Shown one piece after another: positions 1 through 14,769 of a stretch of DNA of 64,000 nucleotides. The notes under the pieces are model-generated. The model did no database searches, was not told the origin of the DNA, and worked only from the letters and a program-made list of their open reading frames with translations. Source of the DNA: Gymnogyps californianus (Eukaryota; Chordata; Aves; Accipitriformes; Cathartidae); NCBI RefSeq assembly GCF_018139145.2, contig NC_059471.1, positions 214,415,494 through 214,479,493 on the forward strand. Reading direction: 5' to 3'. The translations under genes were made by a program, and so were the position numbers. Each line of letters starts with the position of its first letter. The stretch's first letter is position 1.

Positions 1-1872
1 GGTCACTTGTGTCCACAAAGCTTGTCCACAGGTTCTTCAGAGAGTGACACAAAGATAATGTTTCTGAAAATAGATGAAGGCCTCCAGAGCTTCTCTCTCA
101 GAAAACGTGATGATGGATGGGTTTTTTTTTTTTTAACCAAAGCCAACTTTTCCCTGGTAATCTCATCCCAGAGGAAATAAAATTTAAACTATGCCTGCAG
201 GTCCGTGATTACAGTGCAGGTAGAGGGATCAGATGGGCAGGGTGGACTTCTCCTTTTATCATTGTGAGGAGTTGGCTTGCCTCCACCAACTTATCTGAGA
301 TGAGTTTGCTTTTCTACTGGTATAATTGAGAGCAGATCTGGCCCTGGTTTAGCTCTTTCACTGAAGGCTCACCTGAAGTATTACTTCCTAAGAGCTTGAG
401 GCTGGAGAAGATCAGTAGGCATTCACTGAGCTTATGCTGGTTTACATCAGCTAAGAACTGGGCCCTCGAGCCAAGTAAAATGAAACTCGGAAATCTTCTT
501 TGGCAGGTTGTACTGTCAAAGACTGTGGATACTTCTAAAATAGTATATAGGGTTTTTTTTTAATCTTCTTTGCCCAATCCTTATCCTCTTAGTCCATCAA
601 AACCAAGTTTAGACTGACCTAATGTAAATAGATTGCAGGATTTCTTTATTTTAAATACTGCAAATGACTCCTAGTGCAGTGTTTTATGTGTGCTTTTCAA
701 GTTGACTTTAGCAGACTATTAATTATGCAGGGGTGACATTAGCATAAATAACTAGTCAGCAAATAAATGTCAATTAAATATTCTGTTAGCATAGTAGGCA
801 GCTTTATGCATTGGCATAGAACATTTAGCAGATTATACTTAACGAGTATATAAAAAATAGCATTTTTTTTCTTTGCTCTCCTAATGATGGCAGAGGGGAG
901 GAGAAGAGGGGAGGTAGAAATAATGCCAGCTTTGGCTGAAGAGCCGGGGGTGTTTGGGCTGAAATTTGCCCTAGTAGGAGCCATGTCGGTTGACTCTGAT
1001 GTCTCTTGGGAGCTTGCAGCAGCTGGAAGTCGCTGGAGCGTATCGTGGCTCGGCATCTCCCCGCCGGCCCCACGTAGCCCCTTGCAGACTTGCTGCCGAG
1101 AAGAACATATTTTCATTACAGCATCCACAGTAGTTTTTCCTTCCCTTCCTTGACATGACTTAGATCGCTCAGCCTGGGATGTGAAAATTCAAGAGTTAGC
1201 CCGTTGCTCGTGCGTCATCAGGATAGCGTTGTCTTGATAAGGAAAATGGTCTTTTCACTACTGTGTGAAACTGCAAATCTTTTGCATGTAGTGTTGGCTT
1301 CAGTTACTTTTGAAAGACTTAATATTGCCAAGTGAGGCCCTTTTAGGGTAACCTGAGTGTAACAGGCCCCCACGTGTCTTTTGGGAATGTAAATTGTTGA
1401 GCTACTGTGCAAATGTGGCACAGCCTGGCCAGTGGGACAGGCTTTGCAAAAAGTTTGAGTTGTAGACTTCATCAAATGCAGAGTTTCTGAGCATCTCCAG
1501 GTCTGCTGGGCTTGAGGTCAACTTCTTCCGTTTTGATTTTAATATAATTTTTCAGGTCTGGAGGCATAGTTGCAGAGAACCTTGTAGGGATGAGATGCTG
1601 GCAGGTTTGTACAGTGGACTCAGGAGTAAATGATTTATCCTGGTGTTTCTGTTGTGAAACTCAAAGAAGAACTGTGTGAATGGGCAATGTGAGGCGTGCG
1701 CTGCTCTGGGTTTAGCTGGGGCTGCCATGAGTGGTGGAGGCTACCGAGGGGAAAAATCAATGCTTGGTTAAACATAGGTCCTTTTGTTTCAGGTTTTTCG
1801 GGAGTGCGGTGGAGGTGGTCCTTAGGGAACATACGTACTGTGAGGCTCCCAGCCTTGGCTCTGCAGTGACCC

Positions 1873-1908
1873 CGTGGTTTAGGTAAATGGCGTGGTTTAG
1901 GTAAACTG
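1873..1908 (+). repeat. 18-bp tandem duplication
   Basis: Two adjacent 18-bp units share the 15-mer CGTGGTTTAGGTAAA, at 1873-1887 and 1891-1905. Each copy contains AGGTAAA, which resembles a 5' splice site, but no exon is recognisable next to it. It is most simply a local slippage duplication. Confidence 0.8.
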
Positions 1909-4900
1909 TTGGGCTCTGCTAAGGGGAAGATTTCCCCTGGGGTGAAGCCCCATTGGCTGGGGTCACTCTGTGGTTCTCTGTTGAGATTTTGGTGGAACTG
2001 ATTTAGAAAAGGTGTTTTTCCCCTTCACAAAAAACATAAATGCAAAGCCTTTGCTTTATTCTCGTCAATATTTTCCTTTGGAAAAAAGTCATTGTTTTTC
2101 CCCTCAAAAATGTCAGAACAGTTGTTTCTGGGATTAAATGCCCAAAATGTTGTCTTGAGTTGCAGCAGTACCTTATGGGATTCATACGTGGGTGCTGGTC
2201 CCTCCTTGCACTTTTGCCTGGGTTAGACTTTCTCTCACGAGGGTCTGGTCTCTCCTTGGGGAGTCATCCTGAGATGTCTTCTCCTCGATGCTCCACGAGG
2301 TGCTCTTGTGCCTGGGGAACCCAGCCCTTGCTGAGGATCAGGCATTTGAAAAACCAAAACCATGCAAGATGGTTTAGGTTTCCAGTAAAAAAAAAAAAAA
2401 AGCCCAAAGCTTGCACATGAAGTAGGCTCTGTTTATTAAACGCAAGAAAAGAACACACTTTAATCAAAACCTAATTTTCCAGTAAGAAGCCGTTTCAGCA
2501 GAAACATACCCAGCAAGCCTAGTTTCCAGGGACAACAACATCTGCTTATGCTGTATTTATATATATTTATTTTCACAAACAAATGGAGTAAGGGAAACAG
2601 GAGCAGGCCTGACCAGACAGCCTGTGGTCCAGTGAGGCAGGGATGCACGCAATGACTGCGGCCACCAAAACTGCGCGGGGCCCTGCAGTGCACCTAAAGT
2701 GCCTGCTCAGCATCTGTTTTGGGGTGCTTTTTTTATTGCTCAGGATTATTTGGGGAAATTAGATTTGGCCCGTACCCAGATTAGGTATCAGTGCAACTTC
2801 TTAGAGAGGTGACAGTTTCACTGATGCGATTGTCCCCGCACAGTCCTAATGCAAATCCTGGATTTTTGCACACTTACGGGTGGAAAGTATTTTCATTTAT
2901 GTTTCTAAGTGTAACCTATCCTTATTCCTGTACTGAACTGAGCTATATTGTCAGTAAAACTAGTAAAACAGTATTACATAGTTTTACAGCTAACACTGAG
3001 GATAATATAGCACTGTTTACGCTAGTGTGTTATTAACCCAACTTGGAGCATGGATTTAATCTGTAGGTTGGCTGACAGCCGAGAAAGGGTTCAAGAAGAG
3101 GTTTCACCGATGGAGTGCGGTTTGGTAACAAATGACTCAAGCATACCGATACTGAAATGAATGCACTTTCTGACTGCTTTTCCCTTGCTTGGGTGGACTG
3201 TCTGTCCTGACTTTTATTTCCATGTGTTGCTACCAGTGCATGGTGCCTTCCTCCATAAATGAATGATGTTGCCATTCCCATAGCAGGAACGCTGTAAAGC
3301 AGCAGTATGGTTTGCAGCACTGTAAGAGTCCATTTTGGGTCGTACACGGAAGGCTGAACTATTTTAACTACAACTATCCTGTTATGATTAAAGAAGCAGC
3401 ACCTTGTGTACAAGCAACAGTGGAGCTGAGGATCAGGCTTATTGCAATGAAAACTGAAAGCCTAATCCTTTTATAAACAGTCTGGAGGGGGGATGGAGGT
3501 GGGGGAAGGACAAGCAGTGATTTTTGTGGACTTCGACAAGTTATAAATATATCCTGAGTGAAACCAATAGTGTGGAGCTTTATGAAAGATTTAATGAATA
3601 AATATTTCATGCCCACATGGTGCTTCTTCAGTAACGCATGCTGTCGGTAAAAAGCAATAAACAAAGAACCTCCTTCAGGGTTTGTTTGGGCTTTTAAATT
3701 AAACTAATTTAATCAACTTTTTCAGTCAAGCTTGATATTAGTTCATTTCTGTACACAGCACTGTACTCAGATCTGTTTGTTTTCTCCTGATACCTGTTCT
3801 CCTGTTTGGAAGATGCTTGAATATCAAAGAATGATTCATTTCATCCTGCCCCTATGGTGTGCATCTGGGTTTTCAAGGCAGAGAGCACAGTCTGACTTTC
3901 TCCTTATCCTACAGCTTGAGGAGTCAGCCATCCTCTGCCATCACAGCTGTAGGTGTTATGGGACCCCAGCTGAGGTTTTCATTATCCAGCAGGGAGATCA
4001 CTCGAGCATGTTGGTCAATTCTGAATGTAAACAAGCAGGCACCTTTGGAGTTTTTTGGAAGCCTTCAGCACCCAGTTTGCTGCTGCTTGAAGGACCAGAA
4101 CTAGCCAAAAACGCTCTGGAGTCTGGCCCCACGTGGGCAGCGAGGCTTGCACACTTCTGCACTGGGTTCCAGAGATTTATGCAGGGAGATCGAAATGCTC
4201 CTCAAGCTCAGTCTGTTGGCAAAGCTGCGGCTCGGGTGTGCTAGTGCTGTTGCTTTATGGTTGACTGTCACAACAAATGACCAGGAGGAGATCAGGATAT
4301 GTATTAGCTCTGTGCTCCATGTCTTTGCAATACTTTAAAAAAAATCCTGAGAGACCTGATTTTTCCTTGGGAACAGCAGGACTGTAGCCAATCCATTCTT
4401 TCACAGCTGGACCATGCAGGTGAAGAACAGGTAAGACACAGTAGGGAGGTAAAAGCAAGGGTGATCAGAGGGGTAGAGCTAACTCTGGGAAGGCATCTGC
4501 GGGCAGGGCTGCTCAATGAGCTGAGGATCTGCTCAAATTTGGCCACTGATGCACCTTTGCATGGGGTGGTGGGGTTGGACACAGGTGCATGGAATGGGAC
4601 ATTTCTCAGCTTCTTTTGCCATGAAAAGGAGTAAAAGTGCTTTTTTTTCCTTCCCCGCCCCTGGTCTGGAGCCACTTATTTTTGTAGTGGGCAGCTTTGG
4701 GAATTGAAATTTATCCCTCTTGGCTAGATGGAGTATGTCTCCATGAGGTTTGTGCCACGCTATGGGCAGTGACAAAAAAGAGGGGTTGTGTTAGAAACCG
4801 AGGAAGCTTTGCTTGTCCAAACACATGTAGAGCTATATTTAATCTATTTTTTTAGTGTTATTAGGCAATGTGTGAGATTGTGTCTGTATAGATCAAAGCC

Positions 4901-7900
4901 CAAGCCCTTTGCACAGCAAAAGGGTTCAACTTTGGCAAAGATTGGTGGAGCAAAACTCCTTGCAGTCGTGCTGAGCTGCAATAGTTGACTGATCTAGCCC
5001 AAAGTGTTAGCAGAACCAGTTTCTGCTGTGGCTCCTGACCTCCTGCAAGGAAAGTACATTTCAGTGGGACTCAAGCTCTGTTCAGGATGCTCGGAGGGCT
5101 TAAGATGAGCAGTTGAGACCCCACGGCTTTGCCTTCTGCTGCTCGCAATTCTGGTCACAGTCTGCAGGATAACACTGCAGCCACTGCTGTGACTAAACCA
5201 TTGGTTTTGGACCTGACATTTAGTACAAGTTGTGCTGGAGGAACAAAGATACGGGAGGAAAAGAGTAATTGCAGCGTGAGGCAGAGACTGTGAATGAGAA
5301 GCTGTATTTCCAAGGAAATACTGCAGGAAAAGGCTGCGAGAAGACATCAGGCTTTTCTGTGAGTAGAGATTTCCTGAGATTTCCTTGTTCTTTAGCAGCA
5401 GGTGAAACGGGGTGGATTTTCGGAAGGTACCTTTGAGACCATTTCGGGTAAAATCTCCCTTTGACGATTGTTGCAAAAAGCCCCTTCCATCCATTGCACA
5501 AAACAACAAAATCCTCCTCCCAAGATATTTAAGTGCTAAGGGATGGAAAGATGTAAATTATTTTACAGTTAAAGTCACGATGAGGCTCCTAATAAAAAAT
5601 GTGGTTGAGGAGACAGTAAGTTTTAGAAGTACTGTCCCTGTTGCTCTGTGTTGAGCCACCATTTGACATCATCCAACTGTTTGGTGCAAAGCATATGAAC
5701 ACAGAACAAAATGTAGAACAGTTGAGGATCGGTTCACTGTCGAGCAGAAGACTTGCGGCCCCATTTTTAGACTTGGTGAGTTGTCACTGAGGAGACTGCA
5801 ATGTCATTATTCAAGCAGATACCCCTGAAGTGTGCGCCTCACTCGTGACGCTGGAGATCTCCACACCTTGAATATCCAGCAGTGAATATCCAGAGTTGTT
5901 CTTCCACACTCACGCCAGCTCCTGGGACATGTGCTCTGAAGCTGTGGAGCTAGAAAGCCCAGAAATGATAGAAAAATGGGAGGATTGACCCTGAAAGCAT
6001 AACAGTGGATGCAAACCACTCTTTTTTGACATGGTCAACTTAACTAATGTCCAGCTGAATGCATTTTTTATAAAATGTTCTTTAAAAATTATTATTTTGA
6101 GAGATTTTAAATAGCCATTCTTGGTAATTGCATATAATTTCCCTTCCCCAGTCTCCCGTAATTTCCCCCAGAGGAGTTTTGGAATGGAAATGCCAACTCA
6201 ACTGTAAGACTAGGCCTAGGTAGTTAATGTGGTGATATAATATGTAAAACATCGACAGACATAAATAATTGCCATTGGAGACATCTGTTGCGACTTAAAA
6301 AACCTCTACCATTCATATTCTAAGTCAGGCACAGTTTTGGGTCTTTATATCAGAGAAGGAGGTGACTTTCTGTGCATTGCTGTAGGAGCTGGGAAGAGTA
6401 AATAGCACAAGGGACTTGATCCAGAGCATGCCGAAGTTGATGTACACGTTTCTTCAGTGGACCTTTTTTGATCACGTTGAAGATTAAATTGTATCTATTC
6501 GAGCTGAGCTGACAGAGGATTTTCTGTGCTCTTTTAGCCAAGGACAAGCCAACGTGTCTAGTGTCATGTCTTCAGCAGAGCGTTCCTTCAGGTGCACCTA
6601 GGGGCGCCTCAGATCTTGCTCGTGAGGAGCATGCATATAGCGAACTCGGGAAGCTGCTAGTGGCAGATGCAAGCGCCAGCATGATCCCAAGCCAGCTGTG
6701 ACTTGCACTTGATTTTTCCCTCATTACGCATGATAATGTGGGCTCCCAGTCACCATGGAAGGGGCTTGCTTCCCTCCAGACCATATGCTCCTGGAGCCCG
6801 TGGAGGTAGCTGTTACGCAGTGCAGAGATTTAAGTGATGCTCCTATAAAGCATTTTCCTGATGACAATTAAAAATCAATTCCTCTAACCCGGATTCCAAG
6901 TTCTGGGTGAATTCTGGCTTTTTGGCATGACATTGGAAAGCTTTTGCTCGGAATTTCCAAATGACTCGTTTCTATATCTGTGTGTGTGCTCTCATTTCTA
7001 TTTGATTTTGGTCACAAAAGAAAAAAAAAACAACAAGCAAATAAGCTTAAGGACATGCTGAAACCCTTCCTGATTGATGGTTTATTTTGTGTTGAGAGGC
7101 AGAGCATCCACCTCCTGTGTTTGTAGCAAAAAAAGCTTTTTCCCACACTGTCACTGTTGGGAATGGATGAAGAAACGAGGGGAAAGTCAGCATTTTCAGG
7201 TCGTGGTGTGAAAATGCAGGTACTTCCTAAAGTGCTGGAGTTAATCTAGAAGATGTATCCAGGGAAAACTTTGCCACACTCAGGAAGCCATCCTGCTATG
7301 TATTGTACAAGTTTTACTGAAGAGGCTCTGCCGTGATGAGTATGGAGCCTGAAGAGGGGGAAATCCTGTAATTCTCCCATCCTAAGCAACCCTGGGAAGG
7401 TCACCGAGGAGTCCCTGGCTATGTGAGGCATCTACACCCTGAGCATTTGACTACTGAAGCTACCTCTTCCATAGGGTCTGGCTTTGCTTTGAGCCATTCT
7501 GCTGTTGTCCTTGAACTTGTCAGCCTGGACGTCAGCAGGTGGCTCCATTTGGAAGGCCTCTTTCCTGTAGAACATCTACAAAATTTATTTAGAAACAAAG
7601 AAGCCAAAAAAACTTGGAGGAAGCGTTGTGTGATGAAGATGAGATTAAGAGCTCACAAACCAGCTGAATGAACCGTGGCTCTGCACTAGGATTTGGGAGC
7701 CTTCGATTTAGCAGTGAAGGCATTTGGGTTCATCAGAGCATCATCATGTCCAGTCAACATGTCCCAGAGTGATGGAGAAGCTAATGTTTTAGAATTCAAA
7801 GGAGGTCTGGAGCACTGTGGAAAAGCTGCTGGCATTTCAAGTCCTGTAACACGTTGTTATTCTCATTTCAGATTATGCTTTGCATAATGTTCCATGTTGA

Positions 7901-10900
7901 TCTCCAATTCAGATCTAAAGTCTTCAAAGTTTGGGGGATGTTTTTGATCCTGGGATTTATAGTTCAAGCCCTTTTCTAGTTCCAAGTGAAGAAAACACAT
8001 GTTTAGCAAGCGCAAAATGAGCCTTGATGGAGTATTTCTTTGATGGTGTTGCGATGATGATTAGGAATTTACATCTTGCGCATAGGATGTTAAGCACCTC
8101 ATGGGGCCTGGCTGTGCTTAGACTCTACCATTAATTTTGGGAAGGATGCATGATGAATGTTCATAAGGCCCTCTAGGTTCTGATTTGTGGTGCTTACATC
8201 ACACAGCTGAGAGGCTCCAAAGTGATTAAATGGGATTCGATCATTAGAAGCTGGCAATACAATTCTGATTAATTACAGCATGCACTGCAAAGTGTGAAAT
8301 GAGTTTGGTTTTGGTTTTTTTTTTTTAAACATGTGTTTCTGCTTCGTGGGGTGGTGTCAGAGGGTGAAGTCGTGGTGAATGAGGCTTGTTGGCTGTTTCC
8401 GTGATAATTTGGGAGTGTGCTGGCTCACTCTTGGGTCATGGGGATGGTTAGATTTCCAGTATTGTCCCATGCTCTGGGCATGAGCAGTGAGATTTGGGGA
8501 CAACCATGGGCAAATCCTTAAATTAGACCTAATGCATCCTGCTTTGCTGTTTGTACCTCGCGGCACTGTTCCTCACCAACTCAAACACCGTGGCACCAGC
8601 CTCCTGCCTGAGTCCTGGCAGGGTTTTCCCACAAGGTGTCCCTCTGCCTCTCATCTCTGAGATGCGTCTTTGCCCTTGTGTTGGGGGTCCAGGCCAAAAC
8701 TAGTAATGGCTTGCTTTTTCTTTCAAATCACTGCTTGTGTCTTCAAAAGAAGGCACGGTTTGAGACTGCCAGTCTGTGGCCATACAGCCAGGGACACGTT
8801 TCACCTGTCTGTAGCCATAACACCTAATAATCTCAGATAATGTGAGACTAGATGCTTAAATTTTAGATAGGTTGTGTAGAGTGAGGTGATTCTAGACTTG
8901 TAGTGTCTGTCTAAAGGCAGAAAAAGTAAAAAATGTGCTTTTGGCTCTTCTCTGGGTCTCATGCATAGCTGGTGAATTTGATAATAGGAAAAAAAACCTT
9001 TAAGCATTAACTAAAACTTCCGTCCTTTTTTTTATTTTTAATTGATGTTTCCCACTAGAGCTAAGAAAGAGTTGTCTTAATTATTCTTCTGTAGCGTATT
9101 AAACAATACAATGCATATAATAACCTGCAATCATCATCCCCACTAATTCTCATCTTTCTGTAGAAGGTGGAAAAAGAAAAACAAACCAACAAACCCAGAA
9201 TGGATTTCTTGGACATCAGGTCCCTCTATACGTCTTCTATGTCTTGGTGCTTTTGTTCATAGTGGTTATTTGCTTTAGACTGTTGGCATTGCCAGGGAAA
9301 AAAGGTAATTGTGCAGTGAACTGGTTTATGCTTTATGTAAGAACATTGTGCTGCTGTAAATTTGTTGCATTTTGCAGAGCTGTCTGAATAGCCTTCAGAG
9401 AGCGACTGTGGGATTTAGAAGTGAGAAAAGGCACTTAGTATGTGAGATAATTGGATAGAGTTTGGGGGCGTGAGGTCAGAGCCTTGGGCACAATATTTAT
9501 ACTGCAACGACATCCCCTTACAGAATGGCCCATAACTTTTAGCTGTTGTTATGCCACAGAATCCATTTGGGGCTGGCCTGTGAGATCCCAAAGAGACAGG
9601 GCATAAAAGTGTGCCTCGTGTCCATTTGCAAAGGCGAGCCAAGAGGAGAGCGTTCGGCATTTGGATCAGGATCGGGTAACCTCCAGGCCTCCCTTTCCTC
9701 CACTAGCTCCACTTTCTGGCATCAGAGAGATCCGGTGCAATACAGTGTTATGTGAAAGACCCCTGTACTAATCCGTAACAACTATTGGCATGGTCCAGTG
9801 TGTGCCCAACAGTGGTCAGAGATACTAATTCAGGGTATGAACCAAGCTGATGGCTATATTGCAATAGTTCTGGCTATGTTTATGAATGCTGACTTGGATG
9901 GGGATTTATCCAGGAATTACTGCATTTTGCTTTGTAGACATACCTTTTTCCTCCTTCTACACTTCTCTTCTGGAACTAGGACACAGGGAGCATATGAAGT
10001 GCTGTATGTAGGCTTTACCACAGTGATGATGGACAAGCAGCATGCATACATCCTCCCCGATGGCTTTCACAACTTTTAAATCAGAATTTTACAAAGTGTC
10101 TGTGCACCTCTGTCTATCTGCAACAGCAAATCTCTGTGCCTGCAAAGATGACTAAATGCCTTCTTGGTTTTCACCCAGAGGGGCTACAGCTTGGAAGCAA
10201 ATAGCTGAGCAACGGCCTGCGAAGCGCAGTTTTGTGCAGGGAATCTGGTGCAGGTACCTGCGTCTCATACAGGCACACACATAACCCATCTTCTGCAGTC
10301 ACACTCTGAGGTCTGTGACCTGGGCTGCTTCTGAGCGCTTTGGTTAAGGTGCTGATTTTGCCTGGAAAACAGAGCTCTTACAATTTTATTTTTTATCTCT
10401 ATGGGATAAAAATGGATTTAGAAATTACAATCAAAATACCAGGTTCCCCCCCTCCCTGAATGGTCCCAAACTGCTGATTTGACAAGGCGTTCATTAAGAC
10501 CCCTGGGTCTGAAGATTGGGACTTGGAGCTCTCATCGCGCGTGATACATCTCTTCTGCGCGCTGAGCATGGCGCTTAATGCAACTGGAGGAAAAAATAAT
10601 CAAGGAACGTACGTGGAGGCTTGGGGTTAAGTGGCGAGAGCCGTGGAGTTTGGATGCTCATTTTCACAGTGAGCCGTCGCCCTAATGGACATTGATACTA
10701 ATGATGGAGGAACCCCTATGGCTATATGGTTTGTTCAGAGCTTTCAAACGCTGGGCATTGCCTGGCTTTCAGAAATACCTTCCAGGAACTCTGTCTGTGT
10801 GCGTACACGTCTGAGACCATTTAAGTCAGCCGGTCCTGCTTAATTTCTAATACTGTTGTTGATAATGAAATTTAGTTACCTTGAACCTAGAACTGAATTG

Positions 10901-13228
10901 GGCAGAGAGCAATGTTACTGCTGCGTGTAAAGAGGGTACAATCTCTGTTTAGGTAAGAGTGAAGGTAAGAAATTTTGGAGAAATGGAAACCACTTGCTCT
11001 GAGTGAAACACCATGACCTTTGTAGTTACGCATCAGGTTTCCTCCTAATTTATCGCATAGGTAACCAAGAATAAAATTGGCCCTTTTTTACCACGTTGGA
11101 TGCTATAGCAAAATCAGAATAATCAGCCTTCATTCATGCCTGCAGATACAAGAGAACAGATAACGGACCCAAGTAAAAATGTTTGTGTCTGGAGGATCTT
11201 TTGTGTTCCTGAGTAAGTTGCCAGGTGTCTGCTCTTCCCGATTCATGGTGGTGTAATGGGGGTGTTTCTATTGTTTGGTACCTAATCTGGATGATGAGGT
11301 TTCAGAATTGTGTTCCAGGTGAAATAAATGTAAAAACACTTTAAAAAATAAATAGATAGGGTTATGCATGGTAAGTGCTGTAAAAAGTTGAATGCTTCAT
11401 CCTTGAATACCACCCTGTTGAGGCTGGATGGCCGCGGGTGACTTTTTGTTATGCTGAGGGACCAGGTGGATGAATTGGTTGCATCCCTGCAAGGCTGAGG
11501 ATGGGAAGAGACGAGTTCCTCTCACCTCTTGCCATCTCCCACCTGCATCTCGCTCTCCCTCCTCCCCTGTTCCCGTACTCCCAAGGGAGAGCAGTGCTGT
11601 GTCTTGGTGGTCCCTGGCTGTGAGGTGCCGCTTGCGCCTGCATGAAGTCTTCTTACAGCAAAGGGACGTGACAAGTACAAATAGAGCTGATAAATTTGCT
11701 GCTGTTCTTTATCTACATAATCTGATTGCAATTGATAGATAATGCCACCAAGATAGAGCAGAGCTGCTTCCCATTATCAACACACCTCTCCCTTTTATCC
11801 CTTTTTTTTTTTATTTTAAATAATCCAGGGCAAGTAGAGTATTGACTTTAACTGAAGGGAAGTAATTAATCACAGTACTTATGAGTAGATCATTTACTGC
11901 AGTTTGCATGCAGGATGGCTACCTGAGGCCATTGCACTCAGTCAATCAAGGCAGGCTGATACGGGTTAATGGCACACGGGTCACCGTGCTGTTGGGATTT
12001 ATTAGGCAAATTTCCCTTCTGATCTTGGGCAGTTTAACTTGTAAGCAGAAAGCCATAGCAGCGGGCTCTCAGGAAGAGAGTGTCTGTTTCCATAGTGTTG
12101 TGTTTGAGGTGAAGACAGCTGAACCTACTTCATGGAAGTGCCTCAGCAGTTGCTGGTGGTGACCCTCCTGCCAGTTATTTCTTGCTAGGCAAAGTGTCTT
12201 GCTAGGCTTCCTGAGCTGCAGTGAGTTAATGGAGAGGATTGCTGCAAGATCTTGCATCATTCAAAAAACTAACTTCCACGTCCTTTCCTTCTTCCACCTG
12301 TAGTTCCCACAGCTGAGTTGGAGACATAGCACAGGCCAGAGCAAGCTTCAAGAAATGAAAAGCAACTCCCAAACCACCCGCTGCTTTTTTATTGTTAAAA
12401 AGATAACAGTTAATTAAGGACTAGAGAAACCTGAGAGGAATAGTGTGCATGTCTGTGAAGGACTCAAAGGATGTTAGGAAGTAAAGTCTCCTGTGGACAA
12501 TGAGACAATTTTTTGCACGTGAACTTGCTTGTTTTGACCGAGGGAGTATAAGTGGATCATTTCTGGAAACCTTGAATGGCGGCAGGAAGGATAACAGTAG
12601 CATTATACTGAAATTCAGTGTAGTTGCATAGAAAAAACTATACGGGAATTCTTCAGGTGAGAACCTAAAGCGAGTGTACAAGAGCTACTCATTCTCCTAG
12701 AGATATCACACTTCCTTCTAACATCTGCTTATTAGCCTGTTGTAAATTCATATGAATGGGACCACAATGTACTGCTGACTCCAAGAATGTATTTTGAGCA
12801 CATGTATTCTTTGACGGACAGTTGCTTATAACTTCTCGTTTCTATGAAAATGCCCTATATATAATATTTTCTTTGAAGGCTTTCCATATTTAAGACAGGT
12901 GTATTTCTATATTCAGGTGATGCCTGAGCTCTGAAGTTGGGATCTCTTGATATTTATGGCTGCATCATTAGGAAATCAGGTCAACAGCTTTTGATGCACT
13001 TTTTTTTTTTTCTTTTTTGGACTGCATTTTCATTATTTTGTGATCTGATTCAAACCGCAGAACTCTGCTGGTGTGAGAACAGAAGATTGTTTGAAGTTTT
13101 GAGTAAGAAAGTTGTTTGAAGATGTCTCCAGCCCTGTTCGGCTTTTTCCAGGGAGCCTACAAAAGAATCCAAAACAAACAGTCATTTTTATAGAAAACGC
13201 CATTAAATCACTAAGTAGCTTTTTTAAA

Positions 13229-13254
13229 ATTTATTTATTTATTTATTTTATTTT
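13229..13254. repeat. TTTA simple repeat
   Basis: About five tandem TTTA units lie in an AT-rich part of the intron. This is an ordinary microsatellite. Confidence 0.8.
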
Positions 13255-13661
13255 GGAAATGCCTAATGGGGGATCTGGCTTTGTAGGGTATGCAGCAGAG
13301 GATGTTCCCTGCCCTGAAGGACTTGGGGAGGATTCAAAAGCAGTGTAGACACAGCTTGAGCCCTTTGCTTAGGGGCACGGGAGGAGGGACAGCACTCACA
13401 CCCCCATCCTATTTTCACATCCAGTCTGGTTCACAAGGAGGTATATAGTTCAGCAAGCTGAATGAAAATGTTTGCATTCAACTGTTTTCTGTCAAAATGC
13501 TGTTTTATCAAAATGGAAATATTTTGTGAGAACATGTCAGTTTTGACAAATTGTTTTGATGGGTGAAGTCTAAACAAATTGTTTTAGCATTCTATGTTAT
13601 TTTGATATAAAGACATCTCATTTTGACTCTATCATTTAGACCTTTATAATGTATTTATAAC

Positions 13662-13694
13662 ATTTATATGTTAAGACTTTTATAACATATAAAT
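13662..13694. repeat. 12-bp perfect inverted repeat, AT-rich
   Basis: ATTTATATGTTA (13662-13673) and its exact reverse complement TAACATATAAAT (13683-13694) are separated by 9 nt. The stem is almost all A/T and too short for a typical microRNA precursor. It may be chance pairing in an AT-rich tract. Confidence 0.7.
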
Positions 13695-14750
13695 ATTCCA
13701 TCAAATGTGTGACAACTTCAAAAGCAAATATCAATATTATAAAGTTTCTGTATTTGTGCAATATGCTATTTACCTTCTCAAAAACTGCCTATCTTAAATA
13801 TATATATAATATCCATATATCAACTTTTGAACGTCCTGAATTACTTGTTTTGAAAATTTATTTTTTTAGGAGATCCTGATATTTTAGTTTATTTCATAAT
13901 GGAGTTACAAGAATTGCCCAGGTCCTGTCCAGCTATAATTCCTCTTTGTTAACCGTTTTTGTCATTCCAATCCTAGGAAGGAATTAAATTTTTAATAATA
14001 AGAATAGTTGCCACAATGAGAGTATTGTCACTTAGCAGATCTATCCCGAAGATTTTGAACCATTTTCTAAAGCTGTTTAAAATGCTGTTCCTCGCTTCAC
14101 ATATGAGAAAATTGAAACGCTGTTGTTTAGAGGTTGATGGGGTCCAGTGGGCGTTCTCCAGTACAGGTGTTGACAGGTTGCTGGTGATCCTGGGTTATTA
14201 AAAAAAAAAACAAACGTGAAAAACATTCTTTCTAATGCTTTATTTTTTTTCTTTGAGTAAGGACAAAAATGAACGTAATTCGATGCTATTGCTTGTCCTG
14301 GGCCCCGTTACTGGTGGCAGCAGCTCAGGTCCTCTCAGATGAGCTAGTGTTAGGTTGTCCTCAAGCCTGCAAGCTTGTATTCAACATGCCTGAATGGTAC
14401 GTAGATAGATGGGCATACTCAATCATGTGTTGTGTATTTTTTTGTTATCATGCATTAGTTTGAAGTAATGGCACACTACTTGCTCGATGAGCTCTGGTAG
14501 CTGGAAGCATGGTCCTGGCCCACTCTACCTCTGTGCTTCTTATGCGTTCCCTTGTGGCTAGGAAGGGCAAGGGTATCCACGGGGTATGCAAAGGTGTTTC
14601 TGAGGAGTAGCTTATTTAAGTGCTGTAACCCCATAACGAGTTTGTGCTACTATTCGTTTCATTTACTGAATGCAGCAGTTCAGATTTCCAAGTCTTGCTC
14701 TTGTCAGTCGAGGGAGTAGTTTGTCGGGGGGGGAGGAATCATAAAAAGGC

Positions 14751-14769
14751 AAAAAAAAAAAAAAAAAAA
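14751..14769. repeat. A homopolymer, 19 bp
   Basis: An uninterrupted run of 19 A. It is not clearly the tail of a recognisable retroposon. Confidence 0.85.

Noticed and set aside
3732..4244. 170-codon plus-strand open frame
   Set aside because: No motif recognised, and another frame of the same strand is open across it (3859-4104).
4994..5509. 171-codon minus-strand open frame
   Set aside because: No family resemblance. Overlapping frames on both strands in the same stretch suggest low stop density rather than coding.
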